DNA of 60,000 nt, taken from the NCBI GenBank assembly GCA_014529385.2, contig CM043971.1:29097709-29157708 (forward strand), written 5' to 3'. This document shows, piece by piece, positions 52,414-60,000 of this stretch. The translations under genes and the position numbers were made by a program. Numbering within the stretch: the stretch's first letter is position 1; every line of letters begins with the position of its first letter. Source of the DNA: Adiantum capillus-veneris. Its lineage: Eukaryota; Streptophyta; Polypodiopsida; Polypodiales; Pteridaceae. The notes below the pieces were generated by a model, which ran no database searches, was not told the origin of the DNA, and saw only the letters and a list, made by a program, of their open reading frames with translations.

Positions 52414-53876
52414 GAAGTAGACCCATACTTTCCTTGTATGGTCATCAATGAAAGAGACATAATACCTGCAACCATGTATACTTGCAGTATCGGTTGGACC
52501 CCAACATCTGTGTGCACCACCTCAAGTGGCTTTTTACATACATTGCGCTCATGTGGAAATGAGCCCTTTGATTGTTTTCCAAACTGGCATGCTGCACACA
52601 CTTTATGCATACCATCCACCTTGAATTTGGGCAAACCTTTTACAATCTGTTTTGATTGCATGCTGTGCAATCTCTGCTCGTTGACATGGCCAATGCGTTT
52701 GTGCCAAATGTCAACATCAGCCACAACACCTGTGCCCTGTGCAAATAATGAAGCTTTTACCTCAGGCATGTCTACATTCAGCGTAAACATTCTGCCCACA
52801 CATTTTCCCTCTGTGATCAGCTTACAGCCATTCTGGAAATCTTCTACATAACAGCCATTTGGATTGAAGCGAACCTGCAAACCCTGCTCAACCATTTGTC
52901 CAATAGAAACAAGATTCTTTGTAATGTTTGGGACATAAAGTACATCTGCTAAATACTTTGATTTCCCACTCTTCGTATTTAGAGGTATGTCCCCTACATG
53001 AGCAATGGGGTGAGCTGTGTCATCTCCTGTCTGCACATAGCCTGACACATCTGGTTTGCGCATATCTCTAAACCACTCTCCACGAGACGTCATGTGATTA
53101 GAGGCACCTGAATCCACATACCAAACATCATCTTGGGTGGAATTCTCTGCAGTCATTGTATTCATTACATGCTGCATAACAAACATGCGCTCGTTTTTGC
53201 TGTCATCTGCATCTCTGCTAGTAGATGCATAGTTGCCCTGTTCTCTCTTTCTACTTGCTTTTCCCTTTGGACAGTCACGTGACATGTGACCTCTTTCACC
53301 ACAAGTCCAACATTCTCTACTATCTGGAGTATGTTGCTGCCTGATTGATCCTGCACCACGACCTCTTTGACTCCCCCTGCCTTGAGACTGGTTTCCCCTG
53401 CCACCTGTATTGTTTTGATTTGATTGACCTTCCAGAAATTGGCCCCTGCAACCCCTTGGGCCTCGACCACGACCTCTACCTCTACCTCTGTTGGAGTTAG
53501 AATAGAAGGCCTGTTCAGAATTATTTCTGCCATGAGAAGAAGATGTGTCAAGGTTCTTCTCCTCAAGAATAAGCATAGAAATCAAATCTTGGAACACGGG
53601 GATGTCGTCTCTTGTATTCATGGAAGACCTAAAATGTACATACTCATCTCCTAGACCATCCAAGCATGCACGGACAATGTCATCGTCTTCCACTGAGACT
53701 TTAATAGATCCAAGAGCCTCAATGATACTCTTGATCTTCAAAGCATAATCATTGATGGAGAGGTTGTTCCTCTTAACCTGATTTAGCTCCGACTTTAGTT
53801 GAAGCTTCCTGGCCTTGGTGTTCACCTCGAACACTCTGCCTAAGTTTTTCCATGCAATGGCGGGGGTTTCAGCATC
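52362..53876 (-). CDS. Copia gag, zinc knuckle, protease and integrase amino part
   Basis: Gag (UBN2-type) continues from the amino piece: KLQLKSELNQVKRNNLSIND, then ACLDGLGDEYVHFRSSMNTR. A Gly/Arg-rich stretch follows (RGRGRGRGRGPRGCRG), then the CCHC knuckle CWTCGERGHMSRDC, protease VWYVDSGASNHMTSRG, the GAG-pre-integrase zinc region (IWHKRIGHVNEQRLHSMQSK, then CAACQFGKQSKGSFPHERN) and VVHTDV at the start of the integrase core. A one-base loss close to 52,497 then shifts the frame. The family role is particle assembly, maturation and insertion. Confidence 0.9.
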   Translation of the reverse strand, partial: DAETPAIAWKNLGRVFEVNTKARKLQLKSELNQVKRNNLSINDYALKIKSIIEALGSIKVSVEDDDIVRACLDGLGDEYVHFRSSMNTRDDIPVFQDLISMLILEEKNLDTSSSHGRNNSEQAFYSNSNRGRGRGRGRGPRGCRGQFLEGQSNQNNTGGRGNQSQGRGSQRGRGAGSIRQQHTPDSRECWTCGERGHMSRDCPKGKASRKREQGNYASTSRDADDSKNERMFVMQHVMNTMTAENSTQDDVWYVDSGASNHMTSRGEWFRDMRKPDVSGYVQTGDDTAHPIAHVGDIPLNTKSGKSKYLADVLYVPNITKNLVSIGQMVEQGLQVRFNPNGCYVEDFQNGCKLITEGKCVGRMFTLNVDMPEVKASLFAQGTGVVADVDIWHKRIGHVNEQRLHSMQSKQIVKGLPKFKVDGMHKVCAACQFGKQSKGSFPHERNVCKKPLEVVHTDVGVQPILQVYMVAGIMSLSLMTIQGKYGSTSCVTKVKCLVTFKTSKS

Positions 53877-54140
53877 CTATAGATAGCCCATCATGCCATC
53901 TGTGATGCTCATAGAAAGCCAATACATCACTTTGCTCTGGCCTTGTTGCCAGTCCCTCAAAGCTTTCCTTTGTTCTGCTGTAGCATTTGCCTCGGGAATC
54001 TCTGGTTCCTTTTCATTGTCTCCTTCTACATAGTCCCAATAACCTTTTCCTTTTAGGAAATTTGTTATTCTGAACTTCCATGCAGGGTAGTTATTTTTCT
54101 CAAGCTTCTCAGTAACAATCTGACTGAAACCGTCAGACAT
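53877..54140 (-). CDS. Copia gag amino part
   Basis: Starts MSDGFSQIVTEKLEKNNYPA, then WKFRITNFLKGKGYWDYVEG, the usual start of a copia Gag. It ends in TAG (53,879-53,877) and the same frame continues directly, so this is a nonsense change inside gag. The leader between PBS and ATG is 244 bp. Confidence 0.88.
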   Translation of the reverse strand: MSDGFSQIVTEKLEKNNYPAWKFRITNFLKGKGYWDYVEGDNEKEPEIPEANATAEQRKALRDWQQGQSKVMYWLSMSITDGMMGYL

Positions 54141-54384
54141 CTTGAAGCACTAAGACAAAATAGCTGCAATCTGCAAAAACCTGCAAATCTGCTGAACCTG
54201 CTATCGTGGTTCCTGTAACGCTTTCTACACTCAACGAGTGTCCACAATGAAGCGTACATACAACCACTGTACTTGTACAGTAAATCTCTGTATACTGCAC
54301 TTTGGAGACCTGTTCAAAAACTTGTCGTGGATTGCGAACGAAGGGATTGTGATGCTCTTGCTCTCTTAGCCTCTCTTGCCTGCA

Positions 54385-54400
54385 CCAGGCTCTGATACCA
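54385..54400 (-). other. Copia primer-binding site (tRNA-iMet type)
   Basis: The minus strand reads TGGTATCAGAGCCTGG directly adjoining the 5' LTR, an exact match to the common initiator-Met PBS core. Confidence 0.92.
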
Positions 54401-54722
54401 TGTAAAGAATGAGGATGCAAGAGAGCTACACAAGACAAGCACAAAGCACACAGAGATGGAAAGCTTCTTCTTCTTCTTCACAGAAAAGAGAGTACAAAAT
54501 GACTAAGTGCTAAAGCTGAAAATTAGCACATATGTACATGCGGTCACTAAGTGTGAACTCGCTAGAAGCGTACTAGGCTGGCACTATAAGTGTAGTCCAG
54601 CTGTAGAATCACTAGCAGAGATCCTCCGTGTCGGTCACCTAACGCGCCAGTGAGTAAATGCCGTAAGCGGCCAAGACCCGTAGTGGATGCCAGCTTAAGG
54701 TGTAGAGCTCGACATCTAACCA
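54401..54722 (-). repeat. Copia 5' LTR
   Basis: The 322-bp partner of 49,498-49,819. The outer end reads GACATCTAACCA where the other copy has GACATCTCAACA. Confidence 0.9.
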
Positions 54723-55142
54723 CTGAGTAGGTTGTGTACCAAGTAAAAATTTTCCTTAGGGAGGAGGCCAATATAATAAGCAAGGGACAATTCAAGTCCA
54801 AATGATTTCCTCTTTCTCCCCATGTATTAATCCACTCATCCATGCCTACTACATCCTCTTTTGTATAGTCTTTATCTTATTTTGTATTTTCACAAAGAAA
54901 CACGTTCTCTATTATGTACCTTGAGCTTCCTCTCCATCCCTAAGTTGTGTGTGCATTCTTGTAACCCTAACTCCAACAAGAGAACATAGAGAGCAACATA
55001 CATAGTTCCTTGTTACTTTTAGTGGTATCAAAGCTATGGAAGAGGAAGAAGGAGAAGATCTCTCTCCGTACTCTATATATCCTCTCAAGATTCTAAAGAA
55101 AGAATTTTCTATATTTGAAATATCTGCATAGAAAAGTCAATT
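54723..55142 (+). other. LTR-like remnant with tRNA-iMet type primer-binding site
   Basis: At 55,023 the plus strand reads TGGTATCAAAGCTATGG, one base off the initiator-Met PBS core. Upstream is T-rich sequence of LTR character ending CTTGTTACTTTTAG. A frame begins at ATG 55,036 (MEEEEGEDLSPYSIY) but soon stops. It is probably the 5' end of another old LTR element. No matching partner LTR was found. Confidence 0.45.
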
Positions 55143-55688
55143 CTAAAGATTTTTTTTGTCGGCCTTATTGAAATCATCATGTTCTCCAACTTTGTAGAGA
55201 AACATTTTCTTAGGATCCACACCAATTTTGAGTTGACAAATGGTCAAAAAACATAGTTCTGGACTTTCAATGTCTTGGCAAAGAATATCGATGTTGCCAT
55301 AGTGGATGAAAATCCATGCAAAAGATCTCAAATTAAAGGAGCAAGGCCATGCACATAAGAGAAGCTCAAATTCAAGGAGTGCAAAGCCCAAATCAGGGCT
55401 TGGCAAGCAAGGCTTTTCAAAGCTTCTCAAAAATCTGCAAAGGAAGTGATCAAGCAGAGAAAGTAAATTGTATTGGCTTTTACTAATTTTTCATGTATTC
55501 TTTGAGTTCTTTTGCAAAGCAAACATATGGTCTTCCTTATAATTCCATTAGAAAAGCAAAGTTTCCATTCCAAGGTCCAATTTTTCTCAAGAATTTCTAG
55601 GAGACTTCCTTTAAGCATTTATTTCAACAAAGATGCCAGGGATTTATCGAGTATTCTTTTCCTACTAGAACATGGATTCCACAAAGCT
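55143..55688. other. Undetermined repeat-derived sequence
   Basis: Short frames occur on both strands (for example 55,430-55,143 minus) without a motif I can name. It may be a continuation of the RT remnant to the right or of the LTR remnant to the left. Confidence 0.35.
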
Positions 55689-56436
55689 CTAACTTTCTTT
55701 TGTTTCATTGGATTGTTGTTCTAACGTGGATAATAACTTGTCACAATTATCTATATGATTTGCCATAAATTTATGGCATCCTTTTGAATCCAAAGGCTCA
55801 TCTTTGTCTTTTATATTGTATTTATTAATTGGCACATCGTCTAGAAAGGGAAAAGTAATCTGGGGTATGAAATCACATAAGACTTTATTCATACCATTCA
55901 TCGTATGTGCAACCAAGTTGGTTGCTCCTTGCGGTAAGGTACACATCCTTACCAATTTCAATGATGTCGTCATGGTAGTTAGGTTCCTGCTTTACATTAC
56001 TAGTTCGAGTTTATCATACCCTAAGTAGAAATATTTGATAGAGTATATTTCTCTTTTTGAAAATGCTTATGTGAATTCATCCACAATTGGTCTTGTACCT
56101 ATATTCTTGATTGTGACTTTGTTTACTAGTTGTATATCCTAGATGAAGTGTAAGGCGTAATTTTTTTGGCATAGTGAGCCATCTATTTGAGTAAGGAGCC
56201 AAGAAGACTCCAAGATGGCCGTTTTAATATTTTCATTAAGCAAGTCAATCAACTTTGACAAGTGAGCCTTTTGAACTGGAATTGGTCGCAAGATCCAAGG
56301 TACATGAGGTACAGTGAAAATTACCATATATGCAACAATGCTTTGGATCAATACACCCTATCTGACTTGGATTAAATGCAAGTGCCTTACCATGTTTGGA
56401 AAGCATACCTGCAAAGCGCTTCTTCTCAATAGGCAT
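55689..56436 (-). pseudogene. E5b: gypsy-type reverse transcriptase remnant
   Basis: Minus-strand pieces in different frames read GKALAFNPSQIGCIDPKH, then MVIFTVPHVPWILRPIPVQK plus AHLSKLIDLLNENIKTAILE, the segment before an RT. RMCTLPQGATNLVAHTMNGM then precedes a catalytic-type box FLDDVPI. LPQG at the usual FGL position and FLDD as the box indicate a Ty3/gypsy-like RT of a different lineage from E1-E3. Frameshifts and stops show it is dead. Upstream (to the right) lies the diverged copy of E5a, which may be its amino part. Confidence 0.65.
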
Positions 56437-57039
56437 TAAAAACTCATCACATCCAATTTGAAGCTCCTTTAAATATTCCTCTGTATACTTGTGCCCAGTC
56501 TTTGATCTCCAAGGTTTGGTTACAAAGAAGCCTATTCTATCTTTTCCCTACAATCTACATGCAATCTCTCTTGGTCACTACAGGTCATGTTAGATCACCT
56601 ATTGTATTTGCAAGTGAAACATGTTTAAAAACACATGTAATGTAGTCACTATCCTCTAGTAGCCCAATATTCTTTAAGTTTGTTTTTATATTATGTACTT
56701 ACCGCCGCTGTGCACTTCTCTTCATTTTTTCAAGTTTTGTGAAGCATACCGATCCATTTCCTGTCAACCTAAGAACAACTATGGAAACATTTTCATGCGT
56801 AGTTGGATCAAGTGAGAGCTTGTTATCCTTTGTACCATTGTACTCTCGCTTCACAATGGTACTTGGACAAAAACCTTCATGTTCATGTGATCTTTAAACT
56901 CCTTGGTTGCCTTTGGAAGAGGATTCTCATGCATGTTATCATGGTTTCTTTCATGATTTACACACACAATGAGGATTTGGACAGCTTTCTTACAATCTTA
57001 ACTCTTTATCCTTGTCTCATTCTTGTGTAGTCTGATCCA
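56437..57039. other. Decayed sequence, probably part of E5b
   Basis: No frame of useful length. The minus strand has short stretches such as NHDNMHENPLPKATKEFKDH. I cannot assign it. Confidence 0.35.
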
Positions 57040-57730
57040 TCAGCCATCACCTTTTTCTCCATATCTTTCAGAGGCACAAACATTTGAGACTTCTCAGCTC
57101 TTGGTGCAACGAGGTTCTGATTTTTCTTTTTATAAATGAATAGGGAGCGGAGAATTTCTCAACTAATTGAGACCACCCATCCATTGATATGGCAACCTGA
57201 GCCAGTCCCCACTTTCCACACCCACACTCACACTTTAATCTTGTTTTCTAATTACTACCACATGGTTGTTCATAGCACAAAATTCTTTGTTAGAGTTCAC
57301 AACACAAGTTCATTTAAACATCACTTCAAATAGTAAAAATCGGTACCAAGACAATATTTCCTAGGAAAAAATTGACATACAACACTACTTTAAAATTATT
57401 CCATACTCCAAAATTGTAGAAACTTCTTCTAGTGGATGTTTACTCCACCCGTTTTCATTGGCTTCGCACACAACCAATAAGTGCTACACATCCTGGAGTA
57501 ACCCTTTGGGTGAGTCACATTATATTTCTGTATAAAAGAACCAAGCTACCTCACAAAAATGGGTGAGCATCATACACAAAAATGCACAGCTCTTGCGTAG
57601 AAACACAAGCTACCTCCCTATGATAAAAGGGGAGTTCATACTAAATCAGTATTGGAATAAAATGGAGTAAGGTTGAGAGAGTCCTTCCTAAGAAACATTC
57701 TTTCCTAATTCAAAGAGTATATCATCAAAC
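57040..57730 (-). repeat. Right arm of the diverged inverted repeat
   Basis: The reverse complement matches 48,835-49,480 in order over about 650 bp with small indels. It encodes the same NNHVVVIRKQ and GDW-RLP blocks. Confidence 0.65.
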
Positions 57731-58984
57731 AGTTCATAATTCAAATTTAAGAAAATAAAAAGCTCAAATAACGTAGTCTCCAATCGGGAGCGACCCAAGA
57801 TGTTTTTAGGGTAATTTCTCCTTCCTAATTACTCGTGATGCAATGAAAATCAAATAACTAAAATGTTTTTCTACCTTCTCATGAGTGATTGCATTGCTTC
57901 GTAAGATGATTGGCACTTCTTCATTCATAGAGGCATTCCCTTTGTCTTTTCCATTACTGGTTCCAACCTAGTGATCGTACAAACCACCAAACACAAAGGA
58001 GTGCATATAGAGCAGCACAACCTTGATCGCACAAGTAAAAATCTTTCTTTAAATTGATGCCATCTTGCATGCATATAGAGGAATCATAGTATAGAAATAT
58101 AATATGTAGAACTAATGTTGTTCCCAGCTAGCTTTATATAAATAAGAATAAGAAATGATCGTAGTATTTTGGAAGTTTCTTGAGAAGAGAAGAGAATTTT
58201 GACATACAAGTGAATTGATGCAACAAAGTACATTACTGTAAGGTACCTAGGAGTTATTGGTCTTACAAGGATTCGAATTTTCTTCACCAATGAATTGTCG
58301 TAGCGCAAAAATTTCCTTGTCTTCAGTGTGTGTGTGATATGTGAGAGAAGGGGTCTTTATATAGATTCTAGCAAGTTGGACCCTTCTTAATCTGGCCCCT
58401 TGCTTCCCAAGCTAGCCCCTAGCTTCATAGGGGGCCCCCTCTTGCTATTCTCACATGTAGAGATGCCCTAACCTCGCTTTCCAAGAAAGGTCAAAAGTAC
58501 CCATTCCCTAAGCCTTCCATGCCAACTTTGGGTGTTACACCTCATGAAACCCCATGTTTAGAGTCATTCCTTTTTTTTAAAATGGTTCCATTGCTATGGT
58601 CATCCTATGTGCATCCATACTCATAGGCATACATGCCCATGCACATCCATACACATACATACCTTAGAATTACAAATTAAATTTATTAGCTTTTGAATAA
58701 GGATTAATTAACTAGGGTGACCTTAGCTTATTAAAATTCAAATTTAAAAATTTCTTTTTAAAGACAAGCTTAAGGAGGTCAAGTCAAGGCGTCAGATGCA
58801 CACACCTACTATATTTAGTATTTTTTAGAGCAAATAGCTGTTTTTTAAAAATTCAGGGTGGGATAGATTTAGATGAGACAATCGCGTCTAGATAGATGCA
58901 AGAACCTCGAAACTTATTAGTTTTCAACAAAAGTGACAAAAAAGTAAATATTTAATTTTCAAAAATCCTACATTAATACATACA
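57731..58984. other. AT-rich spacer with a minus-strand TATA-like promoter
   Basis: The minus strand reads CTATATAAAG at about 58,364-58,355, followed by a CT/CA-rich stretch typical of a transcript start. A 74-codon minus-strand frame (58,308-58,084) has no known feature. The block may be the LTR or promoter of E5b. The rest is featureless. Confidence 0.4.
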
Positions 58985-59760
58985 TCAGCAGCTCATCGGA
59001 GTTGAAAAAAATACTATAAATAAAAACTTTCTATTTATGATCGAAATGCCCTGATAATTTTTACTGTGCATGGAGACCCCCTCTACTAGGGTGGTGGAGA
59101 CCTTGCATCTTCCCCAGTATGAATAACTGGAGATGTCATCATCTCTCAATAATAAGTTGTAACAGTCTTTGCAAAGAGATATTTTGTTGTCCCATGTTGC
59201 ATCTTCCTCAGCCAAGGAATTCTTTCCTCTTGCCTAGGTGCTCGGGAATTATTCTGTTGCTAAGCTTCCTTTCATGAGTTTTTAGGATATAGTCAGGTTG
59301 AAGTTCAAGGACTCCTTGGGTTGGAACAACTATTTTTTTGGTATCCAAAAAGGGTTAGAAACATAAGGTTTTCATAGACTAACATGGAGGACATCATGAA
59401 TTTTGGGGTTAGAGGGTAGCCTTAACTTGTAAGCTTGACCACTTACTACTTTGACAATTTCATAGGGTTCACAATATCTTGGGAGTGAGCTTCTTGTATT
59501 TTCCCAAAGATAGGTTATTTTTGTTGGGTTTGACTCAAAGGAATACATTATCTCCTTCTTTGAAAGTTTGATCTAATCTCCTCTTATCTACATAATGCTT
59601 TTGCATGTCTAGAGCAGCTTGAATATCCTTATGAATAGCTTTGCTATGGGCTTCCATATCTTTGAGCATTTTCTTTGAGGCCTCCACTTTAATAGTAGGA
59701 TCTGAGAAATCTAATGGAGCTAAACATTCATGACCATAGAAAACTTTGAATGGGGACATG
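58985..59760 (-). pseudogene. Chromodomain-type gypsy integrase tail
   Basis: The minus strand reads GMSPFKVFYGHECLAPLDF, then ALDMQKHYVDKRRLDQTFKE plus GDNVFL, the carboxy part of a Ty3/gypsy integrase. In neighbouring frames VVSGQAYKLRLPSNPKIHDV plus LHVSL follows, then KLSNRIIPEHLGKRKEF and AEEDATWDNKISLCKD, which resembles the end of a chromodomain (EDATWE in the family). This points to a chromovirus, unlike E1-E3. It is broken by several stops and frameshifts. It ends abruptly at about 59,760 against a copia fragment. Confidence 0.75.
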
Positions 59761-59764
59761 CCTA

Positions 59765-60000
59765 TGCTTCTATATACTGGACATAATGATAATTCAAAGT
59801 AAAATGCTTTGCCTTGTTATATTGAACATAGTCTTTTGCAAGAATAATAGCACACTGGTTATCACACCACAAGGGTGTGCTAGAAAGAGGAGAATAACCA
59901 ATATCAACTAGCAAATTATCAGCTCACAAGTTTCAAATGATGCAGCAATATATTTAGACTCACTTGTAGAAACTGCAGCACATTATTGTTTCTTACTGGT
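59765..60000 (-). pseudogene. Copia RNase H fragment at the right edge
   Basis: The minus strand reads SKKQ, stop, CAAVSTSESKYIAASFETCE, then LLVDIGYSPLSSTPLWCDNQ plus CAIILAKDYVQYNKAKHFTL, matching the copia RNase H order (SSTEAEY, CDNQSAI, KHI). One stop and a local frame change break it. It continues beyond the window. Confidence 0.7.

Larger units (their letters stand above)
49498..54722 (-). mobile_element. Ty1/copia LTR retrotransposon, nearly complete
   Basis: Minus-strand element of 5,225 bp. The 322-bp LTRs lie at 49,498-49,819 and 54,401-54,722, with a tRNA-iMet type PBS at 54,385-54,400 and a polypurine tract (CTCGAGGGGGAG on the minus strand) at 49,820-49,831. Gag, protease, integrase, RT and RNase H are in copia order. 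Few differences separate the LTRs, so insertion was recent. The outer flanks (GGACA left, CTGAG right) do not match, and the outer LTR bases are altered (TA for TG at 49,498), so one end has changed since insertion or the element is a recombinant. Confidence 0.92.

Overview
The window looks like nuclear DNA of a land plant with a large, transposon-rich genome. It contains Ty3/gypsy elements primed by tRNA-Asp or tRNA-iMet, a Ty1/copia element, a decayed hAT transposon, long AT-rich spacers and microsatellites. I see no bacterial operon, rRNA, tRNA or CRISPR array, and no intact host gene. A fern, lycophyte or gymnosperm would fit, but nothing here fixes the species.

Region 1 (1 to about 41,711) is one nest of LTR retrotransposons three levels deep. 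The outermost, oldest element (E1, minus strand) enters from the left edge and has its 5' LTR at about 40,631-41,711. Two elements sit inside it. E4 (5,204-10,825, plus strand) has 153-bp LTRs and splits E1 gag. E3 (14,477-40,252, minus strand) lies in the E1 leader. E2 (15,857-29,286, minus strand, 13,430 bp) lies inside E3. The nesting is supported by target-site duplications: CTGAT for E3 and TACCT for E2 (both exact), and CCTAG/CCTGG for E4 (4 of 5). LTR divergence agrees with the order: E2 is nearly identical between LTRs, E4 differs at 6 of 153 positions, and E3 differs by a few per cent plus indels.

E1 and E3 are sister families. They share a gag amino-terminal domain, zinc knuckles and a retropepsin. 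They also share long leaders built from degenerate tandem repeats, each centred on a family-specific palindrome, half of which recurs in that family's own LTR. E3 carries gag, protease and an accessory region in one 1,916-codon frame broken only by nine stop codons. It has no reverse transcriptase, RNase H or integrase. E2 has gag, protease, RT, part of RNase H and integrase, followed by a second retropepsin-like domain, a repeated W-[IV]-P...GN..IW.PK module also found in E3, and a separate 143-codon acidic reading frame behind its own TATA-like box.

Region 2 (about 41,712-48,500) is older spacer. It holds a broken protein-kinase-like gene (plus strand), an unrecognised broken coiled-coil-like gene (plus strand) and a decayed hAT transposase (minus strand), with 110-bp repeats beside the last.

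Region 3 (48,500-60,000) holds a nearly complete Ty1/copia element (49,498-54,722, minus strand) with one frameshift and a YVDE instead of YVDD catalytic box. Two inverted, diverged copies of another repeat flank it. Further right are a gypsy RT remnant, a chromodomain-type gypsy integrase tail and a copia RNase H fragment at the right edge.
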